A DNA stretch of 20,406 bases from Chitinophagaceae bacterium UBA4407 (GCA_002390845.1 DGQT01000057.1:1-20406), one strand, 5' to 3'. Positions 8,311 to 16,265 are shown, numbered from the stretch's first letter. A program made the numbers and translations. Notes: generated by a model not told the origin, from the letters alone.

Positions 8311-8364
8311 TACGCAACAATATCAACTGTATTAACCGGGTAACTATCTGCAGAAGTTAAGCGG

Positions 8365-8856
8365 CTATTTCAGCTTATCGCTAACCTTCCCACAGCTGAG
8401 CATTTGATTACCATAATAAGGATTTTTGATAGCAGCTTCATTGCTTAGCCAATATGCATTTTTCATTGGACAGTATGCCTGGTAAACAGGTTGATCGGAT
8501 AATTGTACTGCCTTTGCCAATGAATAAATATTTGTGGATAGGGAAGAAAAGTAAGCCCTTTGTTTTTCAATGTTATTATTTTCCGAGATCTGTTTTGCAT
8601 CAGAAATTAATTTATCTTTTAAGGAAGCGTAAGTGTTTTGCCCGGCAGAAGACAATTGCTTCACATTAATGCTGCTGATGGCTTTAGTAAAATCCCCAGC
8701 TTTAGCAGAAGCAGTTTTGGCATCAGAATTTACCAATGCATCTTTCAGGTTATAATACAAACCAAGTATTGGTGACAATGCTGAAGATGTTTTTTGTGCA
8801 TTAACAGAAAACACAAGAATTACTGTTAGCACTGCTGTGGTTATTAGAGATTTCAT
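8365..8856 (-). CDS. Secreted DUF3347 protein (copper-binding type)
   Basis: The chosen start gives a signal peptide, MKSLITTAVLTVILVFSVNA then Q; an upstream in-frame ATG would add 27 non-hydrophobic residues in front of it and overlap the regulatory site. The 163-residue product has a helical body (residues 27-120) and the DUF3347 closing block: YCPMKNAYWL (128-137), NPYYGNQMLSCG (145-156). Cys129, Met131, Met152 and Cys155 are likely metal ligands. The domain is found alone or on the end of CusB-type efflux adaptors, so a periplasmic copper-binding or carrier role is likely. The gene follows the HMA-membrane gene but has its own upstream site at 8910-8937, suggesting a second promoter inside the cluster. 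Confidence 0.88.
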   Translation of the reverse strand: MKSLITTAVLTVILVFSVNAQKTSSALSPILGLYYNLKDALVNSDAKTASAKAGDFTKAISSINVKQLSSAGQNTYASLKDKLISDAKQISENNNIEKQRAYFSSLSTNIYSLAKAVQLSDQPVYQAYCPMKNAYWLSNEAAIKNPYYGNQMLSCGKVSDKLK

Positions 8857-8880
8857 TTTTTTTATTTTTATCTTATTGTG

Positions 8881-8937
8881 TAAAATTCGGTATACATTTT
8901 TTGGTTTAAGAGACAGTAAGATGTCAGAAACAGACAA
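8881..8937 (-). promoter_or_regulatory. Shared promoter element, site E (DUF3347 gene)
   Basis: The 28-base element at 8910-8937 reads TGTC-N7-GACA-N6-TGTC on the minus strand, with all three boxes exact. A -7-like box GAATTTTA (8881-8888) lies 21 bases downstream and the start codon 53 bases downstream. The element abuts the stop codon of the preceding gene. Four other sites in the window share pattern and spacing. Confidence 0.7.
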
Positions 8938-9669
8938 CTACATGAGTAGAAGCATTGCAGCACTCATGCCAATCATCAATGTATCTTCCACAATGGTTAC
9001 TGTACTCATGGGTAAATTAAAGACAGCACCGAGACAGGCACATTTTATTTTTCTTTTGTTCAATACGCTTTGCAACACGCCAATAATACTGACAGACATT
9101 ACAATAAGCGTGACAAAATTTGTAACAACCGGTTGAAAGTTTATCGCATAGGCAATGCCTAAAGCCAACTCAATAAAAGCATAGATATAGCCCCATTGCC
9201 TTAACTTCTTTGCGACAATATCATACATGGAATAGCTATCGGCAAAGCCATTCAAATCAAGCATTTTAAAGAAGGAGAATGTTAGAAAAAACCCTGCCAT
9301 GAATATCCGCATGAATTGCAACCCATTGAAATTATTTCCTGAAACTGCTGCAATACCTGATATAATAATGATATAACCAAAAATGAGCAGAATAGGTTTA
9401 TAGGTAGCAAACCAGGATTTTATTTCTTCTTCTGAATAAGTTGAAACAGGAGCTGTGTGGACTGCTTCTGATAACTGGTATTTAGGATATTCGTTTAATG
9501 CTGCCTTTAAAGTCTCTGTTGAAATGTGTTGATTCATTTCAATATCTGCGGTTCCATTTTTTAAATCAATAGAAACGTTTTTTACGCCTGCAACTTTTGA
9601 TAATAAGTTTTGCACTTTTGTTTGGCAACTTGTACAGGTCATGCCGGTAATGTTGTATGTATGTGTCAT
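8938..9669 (-). CDS. HMA domain fused to a MauE/DoxX-like membrane domain
   Basis: The start MTHTYNITGM is preferred over an ATG ten codons upstream because it begins exactly at the HMA fold and sits just after the promoter. Residues 1-68 are a heavy-metal-associated domain with the metal site GMTCTSC (Cys12, Cys15). Residues of about 90-243 contain four to five hydrophobic segments, including a Lys-Cys-Ala-Cys-Leu-Gly motif near 209-214. This arrangement resembles MauE/DoxX-like membrane proteins; the Cys-x-Cys may bind metal or take part in thiol exchange. The likely role is binding copper at the inner membrane and passing it on. It lies 87 bases downstream of the HMA-AraC regulator and is preceded by an inverted-repeat operator. 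Confidence 0.85.
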   Translation of the reverse strand: MTHTYNITGMTCTSCQTKVQNLLSKVAGVKNVSIDLKNGTADIEMNQHISTETLKAALNEYPKYQLSEAVHTAPVSTYSEEEIKSWFATYKPILLIFGYIIIISGIAAVSGNNFNGLQFMRIFMAGFFLTFSFFKMLDLNGFADSYSMYDIVAKKLRQWGYIYAFIELALGIAYAINFQPVVTNFVTLIVMSVSIIGVLQSVLNKRKIKCACLGAVFNLPMSTVTIVEDTLMIGMSAAMLLLM

Positions 9670-9687
9670 TGTCTTTTTTATTTGATA

Positions 9688-9720
9688 CAAAGCTATCACA
9701 GTAACAACCTGGGGTTGTTA
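9688..9720 (-). promoter_or_regulatory. Promoter with inverted-repeat operator of the HMA-membrane gene
   Basis: On the minus strand a perfect inverted repeat, TAACAACC-TGG-GGTTGTTA (9702-9720), is followed after 6 bases by TAGCTTTG (9688-9695), an exact TAnnTTTG -7 box. The repeat covers the place of the -33 element, which is not canonical. That is the layout of a promoter that depends on an activator. The neighbouring HMA-AraC protein is the natural candidate. Confidence 0.75.
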
Positions 9721-9756
9721 TACAATGATGGTTAAGATTTATATCTTGTTGAAAAA

Positions 9757-10314
9757 TTAAACCTCATCTAAGGGTTTACGTAAATGAATACCCTGAGCTT
9801 TGAATTGAGAAGGTGTAAGGCCGGTGACTTTTTTAAACTGTGCGGATAAATGGGCAACGCTGCTATAACCTAACTTAAAAGAAATTTCATTCAGGTTCAT
9901 TTCGTTGTATGCTAATAACTCTTTTACTTTTTCTATTTTCTGAAGTATTACATATTGCTCTATTGATATCCCTTCCGTTTCAGAAAATAATTTGCTTATC
10001 ACAGAATACTCCCTGAGCAACGCTTTGGATAAGACTTCTGTAAAAAGAAATTTCTCATCTTCCTCGTAATGAATATGGTCAATGATAATGGATTTAATTT
10101 TATCGATCTGTTGTTTTCGTGCGTCATCTAATAATTCAAATCCCAAGCTCTGTAACTCGCTTTGCAAGTGTTGCCACTGCGTTGATGAGAGAGGCTCTTC
10201 CAGCAATACTTCGCCTAAATGTACATACAGCACTTTTGTGTTTATACTTTGTAAAAGTTGCTCTACCGCTTTAACACATCGCAGGCAAACCATATTTTTA
10301 ATGTAGAGCTTCAT
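9757..10314 (-). CDS. HMA-AraC copper-responsive regulator
   Basis: The product has 185 residues. The N-terminal part (1-65) is an HMA-like sensor with MVCLRC (Cys10, Cys13). The C-terminal part (about 80-180) is an AraC-type DNA-binding domain, with both helix-turn-helix units visible (ELLAYNEMNLNEISFKLGYS and SAQFKKVTGLTPSQFKAQG). This short sensor-plus-AraC architecture is common in Bacteroidota beside copper genes. It probably senses cytoplasmic Cu(I) and activates the genes downstream, most likely through the inverted repeat at 9702-9720. It is the first gene of the copper cluster and is transcribed in the same direction. Confidence 0.9.
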   Translation of the reverse strand: MKLYIKNMVCLRCVKAVEQLLQSINTKVLYVHLGEVLLEEPLSSTQWQHLQSELQSLGFELLDDARKQQIDKIKSIIIDHIHYEEDEKFLFTEVLSKALLREYSVISKLFSETEGISIEQYVILQKIEKVKELLAYNEMNLNEISFKLGYSSVAHLSAQFKKVTGLTPSQFKAQGIHLRKPLDEV

Positions 10315-10364
10315 GAGTGATTAATTTACAAAGTCTTTTTTTAAAAGGTAAAAATAGCATATAC

Positions 10365-10766
10365 TTATTTTGCTGTCAATCTTTCTTGCCTGTGTGCTAT
10401 GATGAACAGGTAAACACCGATAACCCAGTCAACCGATACACAAAACACGTCGTAATTCGGTGGTCTTAAATCTGGGAGCGGAAATAAGCTATATACGAAA
10501 TCGAAAGCACCATGAAGTACGAAACCGACTGCCATGAAATACATACTTTTTCTAATTCCGAAATAGGCTAATGCACCAAAGAAAAAACATTGGATGCAAT
10601 TGATAATCAAAGAAGTAATATCAGTCCAGGTATAACCTACATATAAAGCCCCTATAACTGCAAGCATCAGTCCGTAAAATATTGTTTCATCTAGCTGTTT
10701 GAGCAGCCTGGAAAATAGTATGGATACAAATCCCAAGGAAAGTCCTATGATTAAAGCAAGTGTCAT
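10365..10766 (-). CDS. DUF6010 membrane protein, copy 1
   Basis: The 133-residue product has four hydrophobic segments. Its signature GFVLHGAFDFVYSLF (about residues 80-94) and NYDVFCVSVDW (about 103-113) is that of DUF6010, a small integral membrane family of unknown function. A second member is encoded at 16266-16649. It ends 50 bases before the HMA-AraC gene and could be transcribed with it or with the small secreted protein upstream. Confidence 0.8.
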   Translation of the reverse strand: MTLALIIGLSLGFVSILFSRLLKQLDETIFYGLMLAVIGALYVGYTWTDITSLIINCIQCFFFGALAYFGIRKSMYFMAVGFVLHGAFDFVYSLFPLPDLRPPNYDVFCVSVDWVIGVYLFIIAHRQERLTAK

Positions 10767-10811
10767 TGTAGTCTGTGTTAGTTGAATGATTAATTAAGAT
10801 ATTGAGGAGAT

Positions 10812-11168
10812 CTAATTTTCGCTAATTTCTGATCGTAAAAACAATTTCCTAAACCCATAGTGATAAATCTGGGTATCTCCTATTTTCACCGGGTATGCGT
10901 TTATGAATGTCCATCCGTTTTTCCCCATATAATTCAGGGCATCAACTATGGTATTGAATTTTTTCAATGTACCATCGTCATTTGTAAGCCTGGTATCTTT
11001 CCAATATCTTTTTTCTTCGCCGTAGTTCACTTCTAAAGTTACCTTATTACTCAATAAACGGGGTGTTGCTATTACTTCACAGTACTGCTCAACTTTTGTT
11101 GTGTCATTTTGAGAAAATGACTGAAAGGATACAAGTAAAACGATTGCAAGGATGATATGTTGTTTCAT
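10812..11168 (-). CDS. Small secreted protein of unknown function
   Basis: The 118-residue product starts with a signal peptide (MKQHIILAIVLLVSFQSFS, then Q). The mature part is a compact alpha/beta sequence with CEVIATPRLLSNKVTLEVNY, FNTIVDALNYMGKNGWTF and HYGFRKLF. Similar short exported proteins with an ALNYMGxxGW block recur in Bacteroidota and are unassigned. It lies 44 bases downstream of the DJ-1 lipoprotein gene, so the two are probably co-transcribed. Confidence 0.8.
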   Translation of the reverse strand: MKQHIILAIVLLVSFQSFSQNDTTKVEQYCEVIATPRLLSNKVTLEVNYGEEKRYWKDTRLTNDDGTLKKFNTIVDALNYMGKNGWTFINAYPVKIGDTQIYHYGFRKLFLRSEISEN

Positions 11169-11212
11169 GATTTTTATTTTTAAAGTTTTATAATAAGTTT
11201 TTTTGCGAATGA

Positions 11213-12400
11213 TTAATTATAGTCCAGCAGCAATTTCGTGGCATTTGCAAAACTGCTTCCGTATTGTTGTGCAATTCTTTTAAGACAAACATCAATGATG
11301 TATTGCTTTTCATGCTGATCGTACTTAATGTATTGAGCATTCTTAAAAACGATTTCATCATTTTTTGAAAATGTTTCAGGCATTAATACATGCAATTCAT
11401 CTACATCATTATTTTGCGCATCGCCTGTTGCTATCAACGTTAATCCATATTTTGTTTTGATTGTTTCACCTGCCGTTATATAAGTTTTGCATGATGATGG
11501 AAAACTGCGGTTGTAAGTATCCAGCACTGCAGCCAGGTCAAATTCACTCATTCCATTTTGAAGTAAAACACCAACATCTTTGTTACTCCTAAACATAATC
11601 TTCTTTATAATGGTGGCTTTGGTGCTGCCGCTCACTGCTATGCTTTGATGTGCTGTTTTTATATCAGCATGCGGGTAATAAATATTGGCAGCAACCCTTT
11701 GCATCGTTTCCTTTCCAAAGAGCTCTTTTATTACAGTGAGGCTGCCTTCAGTAGCATTGGAAACACCGGCTGTGCTAAACAGGTTGCCGCTTTGTGTAAC
11801 GCTTATATTTTGTACCCACAGAGGTTTGGTATAAGGGACTTTTACTGTAGGATAATCAGAAGCATGGGTGGTCAGTAATTTTCCGTCATAAAGACCGGTT
11901 GCCGCAGCTGTTATTGATCCATCGCATACTGCTAAAATTTTGTTTGTATTGGTATAATGATCTTTTATCCAGTTGATCACCGTGGAATCCTGTTGATTCT
12001 TTTGCATGGCAGCAATTTGTGCAGGAATAACAATCACATCAGCTTGCATCTTTAATGAATCAGCTTCTGCAAATGTTATCTGGGGAAGAAGAAAAAGACC
12101 TTTTTTAACATTGACCGGGTATTTATTTTTTGCAATGATATAAACGTTTGCTTTTCCCGTTTCGTTAAAGAGGTAAAATGGCGCCATCATATCAAACAGT
12201 TCTGTTCCATCATTATCTGCAATGATGAACACATTCTTTTTCGATGCATCCATTACAGGTTGCTGCCAGTTAAATTCATTTTTTCCATTGTAAACTGTCT
12301 GGCTTTTAAACTCGCTAACTGCCCTGCAGGCATTGAAAAGTATAGGGCAAAGCAGTAATAGCGAAGAGAGTACGATAAATGTTTTTTTAAATTTTTTCAT
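11213..12400 (-). CDS. DJ-1/PfpI-family lipoprotein with two DJ-1-like modules
   Basis: The start at 12400 (MKKFKKTFIVLSSLLLLCPI) is chosen because it places a lipoprotein signal at the N-terminus (LFNAC, Cys25); a further ATG lies ten codons upstream. The 395-residue product would be anchored outside the cytoplasm. The first module (about 55-240) is a DJ-1/PfpI fold with the nucleophile elbow AVCDG (Cys159), TTHAS (His179) and STAGVSNATEG. The second (about 265-385) repeats the opening strand (DVGVLLQNGMSEFDLA, like a GlxA N-terminus) but has no equivalent Cys in an elbow and looks non-catalytic. The two GlxA-type regulators just upstream share the same fold. It has its own copy of the shared promoter element (12458-12485). 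The substrate is unknown; hydrolase, glyoxalase-like or ligand-binding roles are possible. Confidence 0.85.
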   Translation of the reverse strand: MKKFKKTFIVLSSLLLLCPILFNACRAVSEFKSQTVYNGKNEFNWQQPVMDASKKNVFIIADNDGTELFDMMAPFYLFNETGKANVYIIAKNKYPVNVKKGLFLLPQITFAEADSLKMQADVIVIPAQIAAMQKNQQDSTVINWIKDHYTNTNKILAVCDGSITAAATGLYDGKLLTTHASDYPTVKVPYTKPLWVQNISVTQSGNLFSTAGVSNATEGSLTVIKELFGKETMQRVAANIYYPHADIKTAHQSIAVSGSTKATIIKKIMFRSNKDVGVLLQNGMSEFDLAAVLDTYNRSFPSSCKTYITAGETIKTKYGLTLIATGDAQNNDVDELHVLMPETFSKNDEIVFKNAQYIKYDQHEKQYIIDVCLKRIAQQYGSSFANATKLLLDYN

Positions 12401-12427
12401 GACTTTGTTTTTTTGTATTTGATGATA

Positions 12428-12485
12428 CAAAGATGCACTGCGTTAATGCATGGCTAAGAGACAGGAAGATGTCAAAAAAGGACAA
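12428..12485 (-). promoter_or_regulatory. Shared promoter element, site A (DJ-1 lipoprotein gene)
   Basis: The element 12458-12485 has all three boxes exact (TGTC, GACA, TGTC). A -7-like box CATCTTTG (12428-12435) lies 22 bases downstream and the start codon 57 bases downstream. It is nearly identical to site B over the element and on through the following TTAGCCAT. Confidence 0.75.
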
Positions 12486-12540
12486 TAAAAAAAGTGGTGA
12501 GAATAATGATGAGCCAGGCTGCAGGATTACTATTTAGCGC

Positions 12541-12750
12541 CCGTTGCGTCGCACACTTGTACGGTTGGATTAAGAAGCATCAAGCCGCAAGCCATGAACT
12601 TTGAGTAAAATGCGAATGCTTGTAACTTGCAGCCAAAGCTCATTGCTGTTATTCAGTACAAAAGTGCGACCCCGAGTTCCGTAGCTGCGCTCCTCGTCGG
12701 GGCAGGCGCAAGAAAAGCTTCAAAGAGAAGCGGAAGCCGGGTACAAAAAA
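12541..12750. repeat. Intergenic repeat, fullest copy
   Basis: It begins with GCGTCGCACACTTGTAC (12546-12562). An inverted counterpart GTACAAAAGTGCGAC lies at 12656-12670 (13 of 15 positions pair). The following 50 bases (12672-12721) are repeated at 18656-18705 with 47 identities, after which both copies run to a GGGT(A/T)CAAAAAAA tail. On the minus strand a weak hairpin GCTTC/GAAGC at 12717-12731 followed by TTTTCT may serve as terminator for the GlxA gene ending at 12766. No open frame spans it. Confidence 0.7.
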
Positions 12751-12765
12751 AATCTTTTAGCCTAT

Positions 12766-13680
12766 CTAGTTTTTCAAGATTCTTTGTAATTGACGTGCAG
12801 TTTTAAATCCGCATTGAGCGGCTATATATTCTAAAGTGTAATTTGGATTGTTAAGCAACGTTCTTGCATTTTCAATGCGCAACTGTGTGAGGTATTCGAG
12901 TATGGTAAGGCCGGTTTTTTCTTTGAAAACACGGCTTAGGTTTCTTGGACTCATGGCAACTAAATCTGCCAGCATTTCAATGCTATTTTCGCCGGAGAGA
13001 TGATCAATTAAATAATCCTGTACTTCATGCACCTGCGGGTTGATATGATTGCGGTAATCAAGGTATACACTTTCCTGTTTATGGTTATGGCTACGCCTAT
13101 GATATACCACGAGGCCCCGTGCTACTTTGTGCGTAAAAAGCGGACCTTTTAAATCTTCAAGAATGGATAATGCAAGATCGATACCGGCACTTATGCCTGC
13201 ACTTGTATAGATATTTTTACTCTTCACAAATAGAACGTCTTCCATCACTTTAGCTTTTGGAAAGCGTTGCTTAAGCTCGGGAATCCTTCGCCAGTGCGTG
13301 GTACATTCCATGCCATCCAATAAACCAGCCTGCCCTAAGAAAAATGCGCCAGTACAAACAGAGCAGATACTTATATTTCTGTTTGCACATTCATTCAGCC
13401 ATTTAAAAAAATCCCGCTCGGTTTTAAAATCAAAACTGTTCAGATATTCATGCGCTGTTCCGGGTATAAAAATAAAATCACCTTCCTTTAATTCTGCCTC
13501 GGTGAAGTTTGCAATTTTACCGAAAGGGAGATGGGAACTGCAAATAATATCCTGGTGGTAAGAGTAGAACTCAAGACTAACATCGTAACCATTAAATTTT
13601 GCTTCTGTAAAAACCTGTACAGGTCCAGCAAGATCTAAGAGCTCCACCGAAGGTGGAACAATAAATGCCAATTTTTTCAT
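12766..13680 (-). CDS. GlxA-type regulator (DJ-1/PfpI sensor plus AraC domain), copy 1
   Basis: The 304-residue product has a DJ-1/PfpI domain (1-190) opening with FIVPPSVELLDLAGPVQVF. It contains the elbow SVCTG (Cys109), CTTHWRR (126-132) and TSAGISAGIDLAL (159-171), followed by an AraC-type double helix-turn-helix (about 220-304, ending CGFKTARQLQRILKN). Proteins of this layout are transcription activators whose sensor domain keeps the DJ-1 fold. It lies 64 bases downstream of a close paralogue, has no copy of the shared promoter element, and so is probably co-transcribed with that gene. The ligand is unknown. Confidence 0.93.
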   Translation of the reverse strand: MKKLAFIVPPSVELLDLAGPVQVFTEAKFNGYDVSLEFYSYHQDIICSSHLPFGKIANFTEAELKEGDFIFIPGTAHEYLNSFDFKTERDFFKWLNECANRNISICSVCTGAFFLGQAGLLDGMECTTHWRRIPELKQRFPKAKVMEDVLFVKSKNIYTSAGISAGIDLALSILEDLKGPLFTHKVARGLVVYHRRSHNHKQESVYLDYRNHINPQVHEVQDYLIDHLSGENSIEMLADLVAMSPRNLSRVFKEKTGLTILEYLTQLRIENARTLLNNPNYTLEYIAAQCGFKTARQLQRILKN

Positions 13681-13744
13681 CTGCCTTGTATGAGTGTAGA
13701 AGTAAAGTTAAGGCAGACATGGGATTGTACGTATGTTTTTCGAT

Positions 13745-14668
13745 TCAACCATTATTTTTTAAAATGCGCTGTAGTTGTCTCGCAGTTTTAAAACCACATT
13801 TAGCAGCTATCTGGGCTAAAGTGTAATCGGTATTGCTTAGCAAAGTTCTTGCATTTTCGATTCGCAACTGAGTAAGATATTCAAGTATAGTTGCACCTGT
13901 TTGCTCTTTAAAAACGCGACTTAAATTTCTTGAGCTCATGGCAGCAAGTTCAGCAAGTGTTTCAATCTTGTTTTCGCCATCAATGTTATCAATCAAATAG
14001 TCCTGCACTTTGTGAACCTGTGGATTAATATGATTGCGGTAGTCAATATAAATGCTTTCCTTCTGATAATTGTTATTTTGCCTGCGAAAAACAACCAATC
14101 CCCTTGCTACCTTATGTGTAAAAGCGGGACCCGTTAAATCTTCCAGGAGAGATAATGCAAGATCGATGCCTGCACTGATACCTGCACTGGTGCATACATA
14201 TTCATGTTTTACAAAAAGCGTATCAGCTAATACTTTTGCCGCCGGAAAACGTGTTTGTAATTCTTCCACCCTTCTCCAATGCGTTGTGCATTTAATATTG
14301 TTTAATAATCCCGCTTCACCTAATGCAAAAGCGCCAGTGCAAACAGAACAAACAATGATCTTCCTTTCGGCACAGTCTTTTAACCATGTGAAATAGGCAT
14401 GCTCATGTCTAAATTCCTGACTCCTTACATATTCACAATCCATTCCCGGAATAAATAAAATATCCCCTTCATTCAATTTTGCTTTTTTATAGCTGGCAAG
14501 TTCTCCAAAAGCAAGGCCTGCAGTACTAATTGGTTTTTGCCGGTAAACATAAAATTCAATATCTATATCATAGCCGTAAAATTTAGCTTCGGTAAATACC
14601 TGCACAGGACCGGAAAGGTCTAGTAACTCAACCGTTGGCGGAATAATAAATGCGATTTTTTTCTTCAT
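13745..14668 (-). CDS. GlxA-type regulator (DJ-1/PfpI sensor plus AraC domain), copy 2
   Basis: The 307-residue product is collinear with copy 1: FIIPPTVELLDLSGPVQVF, elbow SVCTG (Cys110), CTTHWRR (127-133), TSAGISAGIDLAL, linker YRNHINPQVHKVQDYLID, and AraC domain ending CGFKTARQLQRILKNNG. The second helix region is almost identical in the two proteins (LEYLTQLRIENARTLL), so they may recognise the same DNA, while the sensor halves differ more and may bind different ligands. Its own promoter carries the shared element (site D), which would make the pair autoregulated if one of them binds it. It is the first gene of the tandem pair. Confidence 0.93.
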   Translation of the reverse strand: MKKKIAFIIPPTVELLDLSGPVQVFTEAKFYGYDIDIEFYVYRQKPISTAGLAFGELASYKKAKLNEGDILFIPGMDCEYVRSQEFRHEHAYFTWLKDCAERKIIVCSVCTGAFALGEAGLLNNIKCTTHWRRVEELQTRFPAAKVLADTLFVKHEYVCTSAGISAGIDLALSLLEDLTGPAFTHKVARGLVVFRRQNNNYQKESIYIDYRNHINPQVHKVQDYLIDNIDGENKIETLAELAAMSSRNLSRVFKEQTGATILEYLTQLRIENARTLLSNTDYTLAQIAAKCGFKTARQLQRILKNNG

Positions 14669-14694
14669 GAAATACTCATTTTATAATGTTGTGT

Positions 14695-14751
14695 CAAAGG
14701 TATCTGAGGTGGCATTTTATAAAAGGACAAAAAGTAGTCAAACAAGGACAA
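14695..14751 (-). promoter_or_regulatory. Shared promoter element, site D (GlxA copy 2)
   Basis: The element 14724-14751 has TGTC and TGTC exact and GACT in place of GACA. It lies 21 bases upstream of TACCTTTG (14695-14702), an exact TAnnTTTG -7 box, and 55 bases upstream of the start codon. Of the five sites this has the best -7 box. Confidence 0.75.
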
Positions 14752-14856
14752 CTGTAAAAATGTAAATGGACCCGGGGTATTGCGGATGATGGTAAGAGAC
14801 TCGGGCATACCTCACCAGGTAATTTGATCATTTTCACTGGATTGCGATAATGCCGG

Positions 14857-15294
14857 TTAATTTTCCTTCGTCCAGATTTCTGTTCTGCCAAGTAAACTGA
14901 TTCCTATATAACCTCTTACCTTAATTGTTTTCTGATCTTTAAATGTAATGGTGCAGGAGTATGTTTTACCTGTTTTTGGATCGTAAATAGTTCCACTATT
15001 CCAGGAATCGCTTCCATTAAATTCAAAGCTGTTTAATATCGGCAAGCCAACAATTGTTTGAGTTCTTTTGGTTTTATCCGGGTTCTCTATATCAACTCTT
15101 TCCTTACCGTTTACTACTGGTTTATCCAGCCAAATGATTTTACCATAAAATTTCTGTCCAACAGCATAAATTTGAATTTTTGCCGGGTCATCGCCCCCGG
15201 TTTTCCATATTCCAGTAATATCTGTTGATTTGTTCTGAGCCATGGATAAAATCGAAAGAAATAAAAGTGCGGATGTTAAAAATGAATACTTCAT
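14857..15294 (-). CDS. Secreted DUF2147 protein
   Basis: The 145-residue product has a signal peptide (MKYSFLTSALLFLSILSMA, then Q). The mature part has the DUF2147 pattern: ITGIWKTGG near the start, IQIYAVGQKFYGKIIWL, the LPILNSFEFNGSDSWNSGTI block with IYDPKTGKTYSCTI, and a closing VRGYIGISLLGRTEIWTK. The family is a small extracytoplasmic lipocalin-like beta-barrel of unknown ligand. The gene is 68 bases downstream of the secreted hypothetical at 15363 and probably shares its transcript. Confidence 0.88.
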   Translation of the reverse strand: MKYSFLTSALLFLSILSMAQNKSTDITGIWKTGGDDPAKIQIYAVGQKFYGKIIWLDKPVVNGKERVDIENPDKTKRTQTIVGLPILNSFEFNGSDSWNSGTIYDPKTGKTYSCTITFKDQKTIKVRGYIGISLLGRTEIWTKEN

Positions 15295-15362
15295 AATTTG
15301 TTTTTTTGTTGTTATCTATGTTTTTAAATTCAAAAATTTGTTATGTTATTACGTACGATAAA

Positions 15363-15797
15363 TTATATCTGAATGATAAGTGTACCATCTGTTACGCCTT
15401 TCGATACCAAGACTCCATTATGTATTTCGAGTAACCCACCTTTCGAATTGTAACTGATTGTGCAGCGTACTTCAAGATGCTCCTTGTTGTCAAATACATT
15501 GTCGATAGCAACTTTTTGTAACAAAGCATCTTCCAACGAAGGATATTGCTTTAATTGAAGCGCATTAAACGTTTTGTTCCATACGATCATCCGGGAGTTG
15601 CGGCACACTTTTGTTATAGTAATAGAAATCTTTGCTGTCGCATCATTGTATATAGCCGATAAATAATCATTGGACTTATAAACTTCCAGGTTTACATTTT
15701 TGATAATTGGTCTTTCAGGTTCAAACAAGGTTTTCTCCTGTATGCAGAAGGCCGAAACAGAAACCGCTATTGCAATAAGCGTGATTGCCCTTTTCAT
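15363..15797 (-). CDS. Secreted protein of unknown function
   Basis: The start at 15797 (MKRAITLIAIAVSVSAFCIQ) gives a signal peptide directly; a longer frame begins 24 codons upstream but would run through the -33 to -7 promoter region. The mature part of about 125 residues has alternating strands (ISITITKVC, LEVRCTISYN, LLEIHNGVLVSKG, DGTLIIQI) and one central helix (YPSLEDALLQKVAIDNVF). There are two Cys (in KVCRN and VRCTI) that could form a disulfide. I recognise no family. It is the first gene behind site B of the shared element, followed by the DUF2147 gene. Confidence 0.75.
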   Translation of the reverse strand: MKRAITLIAIAVSVSAFCIQEKTLFEPERPIIKNVNLEVYKSNDYLSAIYNDATAKISITITKVCRNSRMIVWNKTFNALQLKQYPSLEDALLQKVAIDNVFDNKEHLEVRCTISYNSKGGLLEIHNGVLVSKGVTDGTLIIQI

Positions 15798-15822
15798 TTT
15801 GTATCGTTTTGATTTAATGATA

Positions 15823-15879
15823 CAAAGGTCTATTACTATAACAATGGCTAATAGACGGGGAGATGTCAAAAAAGGACAA
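15823..15879 (-). promoter_or_regulatory. Shared promoter element, site B (secreted hypothetical)
   Basis: The element 15852-15879 has TGTC and GACA exact and CGTC as third box. A -7-like box GACCTTTG (15823-15830) lies 21 bases downstream and the start codon 54 bases downstream. Confidence 0.75.
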
Positions 15880-15905
15880 CTATTAATAAGCTTACCGTAT
15901 TTATG

Positions 15906-16265
15906 AAAAGTGTCTTATAAGCTCTTACTATGCAGAAAAGCAACTGTAATACAATTGTGAATCTCTTTTACAGAATTTCAGGAAGAAGATTTATGTACCC
16001 GGTTTATTTGCTGCTATGAGCGTTTGATTGCGTGGCACCCTTGTACGTTTGGATATTCCATTGAGCTTTCATTGAACCGTAGATTGACGGGCTGTAATTG
16101 AGCACTATGGCCAACGCACCGCATTGCTACTGCAGCACACAAAACTATGAAAGGAGATGCTGCGGGAAAAGAAAGGGAAGCCGCCCGTTTAACAAATTCA
16201 CTTTTCAAAATGTTGAAGCAAAAATACTTCCTTACCCAGCCTTGCGAAAGATGTTATTAATCGGT
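15906..16265. other. Gene-free region with an intergenic repeat end
   Basis: Between the promoter of the secreted hypothetical and the end of the second DUF6010 gene there is no credible gene. GCGTGGCACCCTTGTACGTT at 16030-16049 is a repeat end like those at 8284 and 12546, and the bases after it (TTGGAT) also match the copy at 12541. The rest has diverged. Short frames on either strand lack any domain. Confidence 0.6.

Noticed and set aside
12541..12750. The long intergenic repeat as an insertion sequence
   Set aside because: It is about 200 bases, has no transposase frame, and its inverted ends do not bound the conserved 50-base core.
14694..14891. A 65-codon minus-strand frame between the GlxA and DUF2147 genes
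   Set aside because: It covers site D of the shared element and its -7 box and has no protein-like pattern.
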